From NCBI GenBank assembly GCA_046350375.1, contig JAXMAO010000004.1, positions 62,001 to 126,000 on the forward strand: a stretch of 64,000 nt of DNA, given 5' to 3'. Below, one piece after another: positions 50,504 through 59,647 of the stretch; position 1 is the first letter of the stretch; each line of letters begins with the position of its first letter. Position numbers and translations under genes: made by a program. The notes beneath the pieces were generated by a model. It was not told where the DNA came from and did no database searches. It saw only the letters and a program-made list of their open reading frames with translations. This DNA is from JAXMAO01 sp046350375. GTDB taxonomy: Bacteria; Planctomycetota; Phycisphaerae; UBA1845; UTPLA1.

Positions 50504-51907
50504 ATGGCCGGATCGCGGAACGAAGTCTGTGCGGGCGGCGGCGGCCGGGAGGTCGTCTGGCGGCGGGTTTCTGGGCCCGCAAGCATCGTCGGGCTGCGGC
50601 TGGCGGTGGCGCGGCGGCCGGGGGGCTTTGTGCTTGAGTCGGGGGGGCCGGACGGCGGGTACAGCTATTTCGGGTATGAGCCGCAGCGGGTGGTCGAGGT
50701 GCCGGCGGGCGTCGATCCGTGGCCGGTGCTGGGGGAACTGTGGGGGACGGGCGGCGGCGGGCCTGAGGCGGTCGCGGCGCGGCCGGCGCCGTTCGCGGGC
50801 GGATGGGTGGGGTTCATTGCGTACGAGTCGGGCGGGTTCGTGGAGCCGACGGCGGCGGCGGCGGACCGGTGGCTGACACCGGCGGCACGGTTCGGGTTGT
50901 ACCCGGCGGTGATCGTGTTCGACCCGGCGGCGGGGGCGTGGTCTGTCGCGGGCAGCGCGGCGCGTGGCGAGCGGGCGGCGCTGGAGGCGCGGCTGGACGA
51001 GCTGGAGCGGACCCTGCGCGGGTGCGGCGCGGGCGAGGCGGCGCAAGCGGCGGTCGGGCCGGCGCCGCGCGTGACGTGTGATCTGCCGCGGGCGGCGTAC
51101 ATGGCGGGGGTGGAGCGGATTCTGGAGTACATCCGCGCGGGGGATGTGTACCAGGTGAACCTGGCGCGGCGTCTGGTGGCGCACGGGGCGTTCGACGCGC
51201 GGGCGCTTTTTCAGCGGCTGGCGGAAACGAACCCGGCGGCGTACTCGGCCTATCTATCGTGCGGGGCGGAACTGTCGGTGGTGTCGTCGTCGCCGGAGCT
51301 GTTTCTCGAGGTGTCGCGCGACGACGCGGGCTGGCGGTGTGAGTCGCGGCCGATCAAGGGAACTCGGCGGCGGAGCGGCGATGTGGCGGCGGACGGGCGG
51401 GCGGCGGCGGAGCTTGCGGCGAGCGAGAAGGATGACGCCGAGCTGGCGATGATCGTCGACCTGGTTCGGAACGACCTGGGGCGGGTGTGTGCGTATGGGT
51501 CGGTGCAGGTGGAGGACGCGGGGTCGATCGAGTGGCTGCCGACGGTGATACAGCGGGTGGCGACGGTGTCGGGGCGGCTGCGCGCGGGGGCGGGCGCGTG
51601 GGCGCTGCTGCGGGCGGCGTTTCCGGGCGGATCGGTGACGGGCGCGCCGAAGGTGCGGGCGATGCAGATCATCAACGAACTGGAACGATCGGCCCGCGGG
51701 GTTTACTGTGGGGCGGTCGGCTATGTGGCGCTGGATGGCCGGGCCTGTCTGAACCTGGCGATTCGCACGCTGATGGTGACGCCGCGGGCAGCGCTGGTGA
51801 GCGTGGGCGCGGGGATTGTGGCCGACTCGGACCCGGCGGCCGAGTATGACGAGACGCGGGCCAAGGCGGCGGCGCTGCTGCGGGCGCTGGGGGCGGACGA
51901 GCCGTAG
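50504..51907 (+). CDS. pabB: Aminodeoxychorismate synthase component I
   Basis: PabB converts chorismate to 4-amino-4-deoxychorismate for folate synthesis. The 467-residue protein shows the chorismate-enzyme fold with GWVGFIAYESG near residue 100, YIRAGDVYQVNLARRL, VVSSSPELFLEV, RPIKGTRRR, SEKDDAELAMIVDLVRNDLG, FPGGSVTGAPKVRAMQIINE and GAGIVADSDPAAEYDETR near the C-terminus. PIKGT distinguishes PabB from TrpE-type enzymes (PIAGT). The glutaminase partner (PabA) is not in the window. PabC follows 38 bp downstream, confirming the pathway. The ATG at 50504 has no strong ribosome binding site. Confidence 0.93.
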   Translation: MAGSRNEVCAGGGGREVVWRRVSGPASIVGLRLAVARRPGGFVLESGGPDGGYSYFGYEPQRVVEVPAGVDPWPVLGELWGTGGGGPEAVAARPAPFAGGWVGFIAYESGGFVEPTAAAADRWLTPAARFGLYPAVIVFDPAAGAWSVAGSAARGERAALEARLDELERTLRGCGAGEAAQAAVGPAPRVTCDLPRAAYMAGVERILEYIRAGDVYQVNLARRLVAHGAFDARALFQRLAETNPAAYSAYLSCGAELSVVSSSPELFLEVSRDDAGWRCESRPIKGTRRRSGDVAADGRAAAELAASEKDDAELAMIVDLVRNDLGRVCAYGSVQVEDAGSIEWLPTVIQRVATVSGRLRAGAGAWALLRAAFPGGSVTGAPKVRAMQIINELERSARGVYCGAVGYVALDGRACLNLAIRTLMVTPRAALVSVGAGIVADSDPAAEYDETRAKAAALLRALGADEP

Positions 51908-51945
51908 CGCGGCGTCGCGCGGGACAAGTTGAACGGCGGGCATGA

Positions 51946-52803
51946 ATGACGGGGCTGGTCTATCTGAACGGCGCGCTGGTGGAGGCCGAGCAGGCGCGGC
52001 TGAGCGCGTTTGACGCGGGGCTGACGCACGGCGCGGGGCTGTTCGAGACGGTGCGCTGTTACGCGGGGCGGGCGTTTCGGCTGGATCGACACCTGGCGCG
52101 GCTGCGGAACAGCGCGACGGTGCTGGGGGTGCCGCTGCCGTGGGACGACGGCGCGCTGGTTCGCGCGGTCGAGACGACGCTGGGAGCGAACGAGCTGCGC
52201 GACGCGCGGCTGCGGATCACGCTGACGCCGGGCCCGCCGACGGGCGAGGCCGCGGCGCCGACGCTGCTGGTGGCGGCGACGGCGCTGGAGCGCTATCCGG
52301 AGTCGCTGCGGCAGGAGGGCATGACGGCGTGCGTGTGCGATCACAAGATCAGCCCGAGCGATCCGCTGGCGGGGCACAAGACGGTCTCCTATTTTCCGCG
52401 GCTTCTGGGGCTGCGGGCGGCGCAGCGGAAGAAATGCGGCGAGGCGCTGTGGTTCACGACCGAGCACCTGCTGGCGGAGGGGTCGATCAGCAACGTGTTC
52501 CTGGTGCGCGACGAGCGGCTGGAGACGCCGGGGCTTGGAACGCCGGTGCTGCCTGGCGTGGCGCGGGGCGTGGTACTGGAGTGTGCCGCGGCGCTGGGAA
52601 TCGAGGCGGCGGAGCGGCGGCTGACGATTGAGGATCTGCTGTCGGCCGACGAGGTGTTCCTGACGAACACGATCATGGAAGTGATGCCGGTCTGCCGGGT
52701 CGAGCGACACGCGGTCGGCGGCGAGCGGGTGGGCGAGGTGACGGGGCGGCTGGCGGCGGCGTATGCGGAGCGCGTGCGGGAAGAGTGTGCGGCGGAGGGA
52801 TAG
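51946..52803 (+). CDS. pabC: Aminodeoxychorismate lyase (class IV aminotransferase)
   Basis: The 285-residue PLP enzyme belongs to fold type IV: VYLNGALVEAEQARLSAFDA at the N-terminus, THGAGLFETVRCYAGRAFRL, then the lysine region SDPLAGHKTVSYFPRLLGLR with the Schiff-base Lys in HKTVSYF, and LLAEGSISNVFLVRDE near residue 180 (the Glu that holds the pyridine nitrogen). LTNTIMEVMPVCRVE is near the C-terminus. Family members include branched-chain and D-amino acid aminotransferases; assignment to PabC rests on the adjacent pabB. Together they make p-aminobenzoate for folate. Confidence 0.88.
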   Translation: MTGLVYLNGALVEAEQARLSAFDAGLTHGAGLFETVRCYAGRAFRLDRHLARLRNSATVLGVPLPWDDGALVRAVETTLGANELRDARLRITLTPGPPTGEAAAPTLLVAATALERYPESLRQEGMTACVCDHKISPSDPLAGHKTVSYFPRLLGLRAAQRKKCGEALWFTTEHLLAEGSISNVFLVRDERLETPGLGTPVLPGVARGVVLECAAALGIEAAERRLTIEDLLSADEVFLTNTIMEVMPVCRVERHAVGGERVGEVTGRLAAAYAERVREECAAEG

Positions 52804-52857
52804 GCGGCGCGGGGGCGACGGGCGCGGCCGAGTGGCGGGCGCCAGGCGAGGCGGGTG

Positions 52858-54005
52858 ATGGCACGGCGGGCGCGGGGACGGGCGACAGTGGATGTGGCGC
52901 GGCTGTGCGGCGCGCTGGGGCGGATTGCGCCGCTGCGTCTGGCGGCGGATTGGGACAACGTCGGGCTGCTGGTGGGCGATGGGGGCTGGCGGTGTGGACG
53001 GGCGCTGGTGACGGGCGACCTGACGCCGGCGGTGCTGGCCGAGGCGGTGAGCGCGCGGTGCGACGCGGTGGTGGCGTACCATCCGCCGATCTTCAAGGCG
53101 CAGAAGCGGATGGTGCCGGGGGACTGGAACGCGGAGGACGTGGCGGCCGAGGCGCTGTCGCGGCACATTGCGGTGTACGCGGTTCACACGGCGTGGGACG
53201 CGGCGGTAGGCGGCGCGAACGACGCGATTTGCGACCTGGTCGGCGTGCGCGAGCGGCGGCCGTTCAGCGCGGCCGGCGGCGCGAGCGGGCACAAGCTGGT
53301 GGTGTTCGTGCCGCAGGCGAACCTGGAGGCGGTCGCCGACGGGCTGTTTGCGGCTGGCGCGGGGTACATCGGCGATTACTCGCATTGCAGTTTCCGCATT
53401 CCGGGCCAGGGGACGTTCTGGGGCGGAGCGGGCAGTTCGCCGCGCATCGGCAAGCGCGGGCGGCTGGAGCGTGTCGCCGAGGTTCGGCTCGAGGTGGTCG
53501 TGCCGGCGGCGCGGCTGGCGGCGGTAGTGGCGGCGCTGCGGCGGGTCCATCCGTATGAGGAGCCGGCGTTCGATGTCTATCCGCGGGTGTCGCCGGGTGA
53601 GCCGGGCGCCGGGCCGGGGCGGATCGGGCGGCTGCTGCGCGACCTGTCGCTGCGCGGGCTGGCGGCGTCGCTGAAGCGTGCCACGCGGGCGGCGAACGTG
53701 GCGATCGTGGGCGACGCGGCACGGCGGATCGAGCGGGTGTTCGTCTGCGTCGGCTCGGCCGGGCTGCTGCCGTGGATGTGTGCGACGATCTGCCGGGCAG
53801 CGCGACGTGTATTGTCACCGGCGAGCTGCGTCATCACGACGCGCTGACGGTGGCGCGGCGCGGGGCGACGGCGGTGGTGCTGGGTCACTGGGCGAGCGAG
53901 CGGCCGGGCGTGAGCGCGCTGGCGCGGCGGCTGGCGCGCGAGCTGCCCGCGGTCGAGGTTCGGCGGAGCCGGGCGGACTGCGATCCGTTCGCGGCGGCGC
54001 GTTGA
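52858..54005 (+). CDS. Nif3-like dinuclear metal center protein, one frameshift
   Basis: The protein belongs to the GTP cyclohydrolase 1 type 2/Nif3 family. The first frame has LRLAADWDNVGLLVGDGGW, CDAVVAYHPPIFKAQKRM, AVYAVHTAWDAAVGGANDAI with metal-ligand histidines, and an inserted YqfO-like domain near GHKLVVFVPQANLEAVAD. It breaks near 53771, where CTGCCGTGGAT would read on if it were CTGCCGGTGGAT; the C-terminal part (CIVTGELRHHDALTVARRGA and VVLGHWASERPG) with further His ligands continues in the other frame to TGA at 54005. One missing G in a GG pair restores a protein of about 382 residues. The start is ATG 52858. Its biochemical role is unclear in all bacteria. Confidence 0.87.
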
Positions 54006-54027
54006 GCGCGGGCGTGCGCTGCGGGCG

Positions 54028-55173
54028 ATGAAGGCGGCCGCGCCGCGGCGGCCGGGGCGGTTGCCGGCGAATCGAGCCAGGGGCGACGCCGTGCGACATG
54101 GACAGCGAGCGTGGGCGGCGGCGGTGGTGGCGGTCGCGGTCGGCTGTCGCGCGGGGCAGCCGGCGAGCGTGACCGTGCGCCAGGCGTGGGAGGCGGGCGG
54201 TCCGACGGCGACGACGCGCCCGATTCGGCCGGACGGAACGCGTGTCGACGGCGCGCCGGCCCCGTCGTTGAAGCCGCGCCCGCCGAGCGGCGGAGGCGCG
54301 GTTGCGGTCGTGAACGGCGAGGCGGTGCGGCTGGAGGCGGTGGTGGAGACGCTGCTCGAGGCGCACGGGCTGAACGTGTTACAGCAGCAGATCGCGCTGA
54401 CGCTGGCTCGGCAGGCGGCCGAGGCGGCGCGGCTGGGCGTGAGCGCGACCGACGTGGAGCGCGAGTATGACCTGACGCTGGCGGCGGCGAATTCCGATTC
54501 CGACGGCGGCGTGGCGATCAGCGCCCGCAAGGCCGAGTTGATCGAGCTGTGGATGAAACGGACCGGCGTGTCGGCGACGGAGTTGCGGCTGGCGATGACG
54601 CGGCAGGCGTATCTGCGGAAGCTGGCCGAGCCGCGGGTGAAGATCGACGACGCGGCGCTGCAGGCCGAGTTCGAGCGCGTGCACGGCGAGAAGGTCGAGG
54701 CGCGGGTGATGGAGCTGGCGACGCTGCGCGACTGCGAGCGCGTGCTCGGCGAGCTGCGCGGCGGGGCCGACTTTGCGGCGCTGGCGGCGACCCGCAGTCT
54801 GAACGAACTGACGGCCCGCGACGGCGGGCTGCTGCCGCCGTTTTCGCGCGGCGACGAGCGGCTGCCCGAGGTGCTGCGGGCGGGGGCGTTTTCGCTGAAG
54901 CCCGGCGAGGTCAGCCGGCCGATCGCGCTGGAGGGGCACTACTACCTGATTCGCGTCGAGCGGCGGCTGCCGCGCGAGAATCGTTCGTGGGTGCTGCTGC
55001 GCGACGTGCTGGAGCGGCGGCTGCGGGCGCGGCGCGTGGCGGCCGAGATGGACAAGCTGGCGAGCGAGCTGCTGATGCGGGCGCGGGTGGAGATTCTCGA
55101 TCCGGCGCTGAAGGCGCAGTATGAGCGCGAGCGGGCGGCCGGGCACATCGCCGGGCCGGGGCTGGCGTCGTGA
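54028..55173 (+). CDS. Parvulin-type peptidyl-prolyl isomerase, probable lipoprotein
   Basis: The 381-residue protein has a SurA/PpiC-like architecture: an N-terminal helical chaperone part (VVNGEAVRLEAVVETLLEAH, residues about 95-220) and a parvulin domain at about 230-315 (ERVLGELRGGADFAALAATR, ARDGGLLPPFSRGD, and FSLKPGEVSRPIALEGHYY). A lipobox-like VAVGC occurs at residues 35-40 of the longest frame, close after a GTG at 54091, so GTG 54091 may be the true start and the mature protein a periplasmic lipoprotein that assists outer-membrane folding. ATG 54028 is listed as the conservative start. Confidence 0.82.
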   Translation: MKAAAPRRPGRLPANRARGDAVRHGQRAWAAAVVAVAVGCRAGQPASVTVRQAWEAGGPTATTRPIRPDGTRVDGAPAPSLKPRPPSGGGAVAVVNGEAVRLEAVVETLLEAHGLNVLQQQIALTLARQAAEAARLGVSATDVEREYDLTLAAANSDSDGGVAISARKAELIELWMKRTGVSATELRLAMTRQAYLRKLAEPRVKIDDAALQAEFERVHGEKVEARVMELATLRDCERVLGELRGGADFAALAATRSLNELTARDGGLLPPFSRGDERLPEVLRAGAFSLKPGEVSRPIALEGHYYLIRVERRLPRENRSWVLLRDVLERRLRARRVAAEMDKLASELLMRARVEILDPALKAQYERERAAGHIAGPGLAS

Positions 55174-55247
55174 GCCACGGGGCGCGGCGGCGTCGCGCGG
55201 CGCGGCCGCCGCTTGACATTGCACCGCCGCGGCCGGACGCTGATGCG

Positions 55248-56297
55248 ATGAGCGGCATGACGTTTGCCCCTTCGGCGACGCGGGCGGCCGACCTGAACGC
55301 GGCGTGGACCTTCTGCCACGCAACGCTGCCGGAGGTCTCGCGCACCTTCGCCTTGAACATTCCGCTGCTCTCGCCGCGGCTGCGCGACGCGGTGTGCGTC
55401 GCCTACCTGCTGTGCCGCATCGCCGACACAATTGAAGACATCGAGTCGCTGGACGAGGCCACGCGCGGCCGGCTGTTCGACGCGCTGGCGGCGGCGGTCG
55501 GGCCGGACGAGGGGGTGGACGAGTCGATCCTCTTGCGCGACTGGGCCGGCGCGGCGGCCGATGGCTATCGTCGGCTGGCGGCCGGGTCGGGCGAGGTGCT
55601 GGCGGCCTATCGCTCGCTGCCGGACGCGCTGGGCGGGCCGATCGGCGAGTGTGTGCGCGAGATGGTCGCCGGCATGCGGCGGCTGACGCGGCGCGGCGGC
55701 GACGGGCCGGTGCGGTTCGTCAATGCAGATCGGGCGGCGCTGGACGACTATTGTCACTACGTGGCGGGCACAGTCGGGCAGATGCTGACGCGGCTGTTCG
55801 CGACGGAGGCGCCGGGCGCGGCGCTGCGCGAGGCCGGAAGCGTCGAGCTGGGGCGGCGGTTCGGCCTGGGGTTGCAGGCGGTCAACATCATCAAGGACTT
55901 CGACGACGACGCGGCACGCGGCGTCTGTTTCGTGCCGCGGGAGCTTGTCGAGTCGACCGAGTCGCGCTGGACGATTTGCGCCGCGGGTCGCGCGCGGCTG
56001 ATTCGCCATGCGCTGGACCACCTGGACTGCGCGGCGCAGTACGTGGCGCTCATTCCCGCGGCGGCCGCGGGGGTGCGGCAGTTCTGCGTGCTGGCGCTGG
56101 TGCTGGCGCTGGGAACGCTGCGCGAGGCGGCCGGGGGCGCGGCGCGCTCGCCCAAGGTGTCGCGGGCCGAGGTGGCGACGGTGGTGCTGGAGTGTCCGCG
56201 GCGCGTGGCGGACGACGCGGCGCTGGCGGCGTGGCTGGCGGAGTATCGCGCGGCCGTCGTGGCGCGGCTGGACGAGTTTGAAGGGGGGCGGCGATGA
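55248..56297 (+). CDS. Squalene/phytoene synthase family protein
   Basis: The 349-residue (from ATG 55248) prenyl-condensing enzyme has both Asp-rich motifs, DTIED in VAYLLCRIADTIEDIESLDE and DFDDD in LQAVNIIKDFDDDAARGVCF, plus PEVSRTFALNIPLLSPRLRD and YCHYVAGTVGQMLTRLF. This fold joins two farnesyl or geranylgeranyl diphosphates into squalene or phytoene for hopanoids, sterols or carotenoids. A GTG at 55170 that overlaps the upstream stop (GTGA) would add a low-complexity leader. Its stop overlaps the start of ispH by four bases (ATGA), linking precursor supply to condensation. Which product is made cannot be told. Confidence 0.88.
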   Translation: MSGMTFAPSATRAADLNAAWTFCHATLPEVSRTFALNIPLLSPRLRDAVCVAYLLCRIADTIEDIESLDEATRGRLFDALAAAVGPDEGVDESILLRDWAGAAADGYRRLAAGSGEVLAAYRSLPDALGGPIGECVREMVAGMRRLTRRGGDGPVRFVNADRAALDDYCHYVAGTVGQMLTRLFATEAPGAALREAGSVELGRRFGLGLQAVNIIKDFDDDAARGVCFVPRELVESTESRWTICAAGRARLIRHALDHLDCAAQYVALIPAAAAGVRQFCVLALVLALGTLREAAGGAARSPKVSRAEVATVVLECPRRVADDAALAAWLAEYRAAVVARLDEFEGGRR

Positions 56298-57270
56298 AGG
56301 TGATCCTGGCCGAGCCGCGCGGCTTCTGTGCCGGCGTGGAGCGGGCGGTGAAGATCGTCGAGCTGGCGCTGGAGCTGTACGGTCCGCCGGTTTTCGTGCG
56401 GCGCGAGATCGTTCACAACAGCCACGTGGTGCGGCGGCTGCGCGAGCGCGGGGCGGTGTTCGTGGCGGAAGTGGCGGAGGTGCCGGACGGGGCGAACGTC
56501 ATTTTCTCGGCGCACGGCGTGGCGCCGAGCGTGTTCGCGTCGGCGCGGCAGCGCGGGCTGCACGTCATCGACGCGACCTGTCCGCTGGTGGCCAAGGTGC
56601 ACCTCGAGGTCGACCGGTTCGTGCGGCACGGCTATCACATCCTGCTGATCGGCCATGCCGGGCACGACGAGGTGGTGGGCACGCTCGGTCATGCGCCGGG
56701 GTCGATCACGCTGGTGTCGGACGTGGCGCAGGCGCGCGGCGCGGCGGTGCCGGCGCACGAGAAGTTGATCGTGCTGACGCAGACGACGTTGGGCATCGAC
56801 GACACGGCGGAGATCATGGCGGCGCTGCGGGCGCGGTTTCCGCACCTAGAGCTGCCGCCGTCGGACGACATCTGCTACGCGACGCAGAACCGGCAGAACG
56901 CGGTCAAGGCGATGTCGGAGGGCGCGTGGAGGTGCTGCTGGTGGTCGGGTCGGACAACTCGTCGAACGCGCGGCGGCTGGTGGAAGTGGCGGCGTCGCGG
57001 TCGATCTGCGGCTATCTCATCGACAGCGCGGCGGACATTCGGCCCGAATGGCTGACCGGGGCGGGCACGGTCGGCGTGACGGCGGGGGCGTCGACGCCCG
57101 AGGACGTCGTGCAGGCGGTTCTGTCGCGGCTGTACGAGCTGGGCGGCGGGGCGGTCGAAGTGCTGACGACGGTGAAGGAAGAGACGGTCTTCTCGCTGCC
57201 GCCGGGGCTGCGGCATGTGCCGGTCGAGCTCACCGCGCGGATGCAGTCGATCGTGTCGGGGAAGCGCTGA
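56294..57270 (+). CDS. ispH: 4-hydroxy-3-methylbut-2-enyl diphosphate reductase, one frameshift
   Basis: IspH (LytB) makes IPP and DMAPP in the last MEP pathway step using an Fe-S cluster. Conserved cysteines are seen in EPRGFCAGVERAVKI (residue 12), DATCPLVAKVH and DDICYATQNRQNAV, with REIVHNSHVVRRLRERGAVF and FSAHGVAP. The frame breaks near 56926: GGCGCGTGGAG should read GGCGCGGTGGAG. Downstream the other frame carries LLVVGSDNSSNARRLVEVAA, VGVTAGASTPEDVVQAVLSR and FSLPPGLRHVPVE to TGA at 57270. Restoring one G gives about 325 residues, normal length. As MEP enzymes are usually essential, a consensus error is the likeliest cause. It overlaps the prenyl synthase stop (ATGA). Confidence 0.93.
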
Positions 57271-57327
57271 GCCGCGGCGATGGCGTGGCGCCGCGCGTCG
57301 ACCGACTGCGGCCAATGTATTGCCCGT

Positions 57328-58707
57328 TCAGCGGGTGGTGAGCGTGAGCGTGGCGTTGATGTTGCGCGTGCGCCCGAGTCGCAGCACGGTGACGGTGGCG
57401 CGCTGGCGCGACTGCACGTCTTCCAGCAGGGTGCCCACGTCGTCGAGCGACGTGGCCGGGTAGCCGAAGAGCTTCATGATGATATCCCCGGGCGCCAGCC
57501 CGGCGCGGCCGGCCTCGCTGTCGGGGTCGACGGCGGTGACGATGACGCCGATGGCGTCGTCGAGGGCGAGCTGTTTCAGTTCGCGGCGCGACATCTCGCG
57601 GACCTCGACGCCGAAGCGCTGTGCCATCAGCTTGGCGCCGTCGGGCTTGGGGCGCTGCTTGACGAGGACGTTTTTCTGAATCTGCCGGCCGGCGCGTTCG
57701 ATGTTGAACGTGAGCGGCTGGCCGACCGGGGCCGACTTGAGCACCGAGAACAGGTCGAGGAATCGCGGCGTGGGTTTCCCGTCGGCGGAGCGCACCCGGT
57801 CGCCGGCGCGCAGGCCGGCGATTTCGGCGGGCGAGCCGGGCTCGACGCGGTCGATGCGAACGACGGGTTGAGCGTCGCCGGGCGTGGCAAACTCTTCCCG
57901 GAACTGGGCCCCGAGGCGAACGCGGCGCATCTGCTGGACGTCGAGATAGACCGGCAGCAGGGCGCGGAGCCGATCGACGGGAATCGCGAAGCCGATGTTC
58001 TGGGCGTCGCCGCGGATGGCGGAGTTGATGCCGATCAGGTCGCCGTTGAGGTTCAGCAGCGGGCCGCCCGAGTTGCCGTGGTTGATGCTGGTGTCGGTCT
58101 GAATGAGCCCGCTGTAGGTCATGCCGTTCTGAAAGGTGAGCTTGCGGTCGAGCGCCGAGACGATGCCGGCGGTGCAGGTGTGCTGCAGGCCGAGCGGGTT
58201 GCCGATGGCGACGACGGTCTCGCCGATCATGAGGTCGTCGGACCGGCCGAGGCGCAGAAACGGCAGCGTGTGGTCGGCCGCGACCTTGAGGATGGCGAGA
58301 TCGTTTTCGGTGTCGACGGCGACGGCCTCGGCCTTGAGGGTGCGGCGGTCGGAGAAAATGATGGTCCGCTCGACGGTCTGCGCGACAACGTGGGCGTTGG
58401 TGACGATGTAGCCGTCGGGGTGAATGACGAAGCCGGAGCCGACCGACTGCTGTTCGGCGATTTCCCGCCGCGGCAGGTCGAAGATGTCGTCGAACATGCC
58501 GCCGAATCCGTGGCGGATCTCGACCAGCCGCTTGGACGAGATGTTCACCACTGCGTCGCGGCATTGCTCGACCACCTCGACCACCGGCGTGCGGCGGCGG
58601 TCGCGGGCCGGGTCGCCGGCGCGGGCCGGGTCTGCACTGACGATGACCAGCAGCGCGAGCATTGCCGCGCGGCCGAGCGGGGCATCAATCCACGTCGAGC
58701 GTTTCAT
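57328..58707 (-). CDS. HtrA/Deg-type serine protease with two PDZ domains
   Basis: The 459-residue exported protease has a signal peptide (LGRAAMLALLVIVSA), then a trypsin-like domain with His in YIVTNAHVVAQT (about residue 105), Asp in DTENDLAILKVA (about 135) and Ser in NHGNSGGPLLNLNG (about 212). PDZ1 spans about 275-360 (VRIDRVEPGSPAEIAGLRAG, DRVRSADGKPTP) and PDZ2 about 365-455 (VIVTAVDPDSEAGRAGLAPG, DIIMKLFGYPAT). It acts in periplasmic protein quality control. The N-terminus overlaps the metallophosphoesterase gene by 23 bp on the same strand, indicating a two-gene operon. Confidence 0.93.
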   Translation of the reverse strand: MKRSTWIDAPLGRAAMLALLVIVSADPARAGDPARDRRRTPVVEVVEQCRDAVVNISSKRLVEIRHGFGGMFDDIFDLPRREIAEQQSVGSGFVIHPDGYIVTNAHVVAQTVERTIIFSDRRTLKAEAVAVDTENDLAILKVAADHTLPFLRLGRSDDLMIGETVVAIGNPLGLQHTCTAGIVSALDRKLTFQNGMTYSGLIQTDTSINHGNSGGPLLNLNGDLIGINSAIRGDAQNIGFAIPVDRLRALLPVYLDVQQMRRVRLGAQFREEFATPGDAQPVVRIDRVEPGSPAEIAGLRAGDRVRSADGKPTPRFLDLFSVLKSAPVGQPLTFNIERAGRQIQKNVLVKQRPKPDGAKLMAQRFGVEVREMSRRELKQLALDDAIGVIVTAVDPDSEAGRAGLAPGDIIMKLFGYPATSLDDVGTLLEDVQSRQRATVTVLRLGRTRNINATLTLTTR

Positions 58708-59569
58708 AGGCTTTCTCAGTATAGGTTGAGCCGATGCAGGTGGCCGTCAGGTGGCCGCGGCGGACGCGCGCCGCGCGGTGGGCGTGGCCGCAATAGACCT
58801 GCCGAACCTGCGGATATTCCAGCAGCAGCTCGCCGAACAGCTCGCTGCCCAGGAACGCGCCGGCGAAGTTTAGCGTCGGGGCGATCGCCGGCGGCACCAG
58901 CCCGGCGAACGGCAGATGGTGAATTGCCGCAACGACGTGCCGCGCGGCCGAGCCGTTGCCGGCGGTGACGGCGTCGAGCTGGGCGCGGAGGCGCTCGAGC
59001 GTGAGGCGCGTGAAGTCGACGTCGCTCTGGCCGAGCCGGACGCGGACGCCGTCCATCCACAGGACGATCAGGTCGCGGGCCGCGGGGGCGAGGTCGTCGT
59101 AGCCGTGCACGAGGTGGTGATAGCGGTCGTCGGCGAGCGCGCGACCGGGGGCGACCTTGTGCTGATAGAATCGCAGCGGAATGCCGAGCGCGGCCGGGCG
59201 GAACGAGTAGTCGTACCAGCCGACCGAACCGACGATGGCCAGTTCGCCGGCGCGGTAGGGGGCGTCGTCGAGGTAGTGGACGCCGGTTTGGCGGCAGAGC
59301 TGTGCGAGCTCGGTGGTGTAGCGCTGCAGCGAGTCGCCGCCGGGGCGGACCCACAGCTCGTGGTTGCCGGGGGTGAACAGGCGCGGCCCGGGGAACGATT
59401 CGAAAAGGTTGAAGAGCCGCTCTAGAATGGCGAGGTCGGTGGCGGCCATGTCGCCGACGAGGACGAGCAGGTCGCCGCCGGCGCGGCACAGGTCGCGCGC
59501 CAGTTGCTCGGTGGGCGCTTGGCTCCGCGGAATGTCGTAGTGCAGATCGGACGTCAGCAGAATGCGCAT
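58685..59569 (-). CDS. Calcineurin-like metallophosphoesterase
   Basis: The 294-residue protein carries the five metallophosphoesterase motifs: D-x-H in LLTSDLHYDIP, GD in LLVLVGDMAATD, GNHE in FTPGNHELWV, His in VAAIHHLPFAG, and G-H-x-H in YCGHAHRAARV. It would hydrolyse a phosphodiester or phosphate ester with two bound metals. No signal peptide is present. The substrate is unknown. The gene starts at ATG 59569, 78 bp from the divergent ABC transporter gene, and overlaps the htrA-like gene, so both are probably co-transcribed. Confidence 0.9.
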   Translation of the reverse strand: MRILLTSDLHYDIPRSQAPTEQLARDLCRAGGDLLVLVGDMAATDLAILERLFNLFESFPGPRLFTPGNHELWVRPGGDSLQRYTTELAQLCRQTGVHYLDDAPYRAGELAIVGSVGWYDYSFRPAALGIPLRFYQHKVAPGRALADDRYHHLVHGYDDLAPAARDLIVLWMDGVRVRLGQSDVDFTRLTLERLRAQLDAVTAGNGSAARHVVAAIHHLPFAGLVPPAIAPTLNFAGAFLGSELFGELLLEYPQVRQVYCGHAHRAARVRRGHLTATCIGSTYTEKAYETLDVD

Positions 59570-59647
59570 ACGAGCCGGTGTCGGCGGCGCGGCCGACCGA
59601 CGGACAACATCCTAGCCGCCCGCGCGCCGCGGCTCAACGCTGGATAA

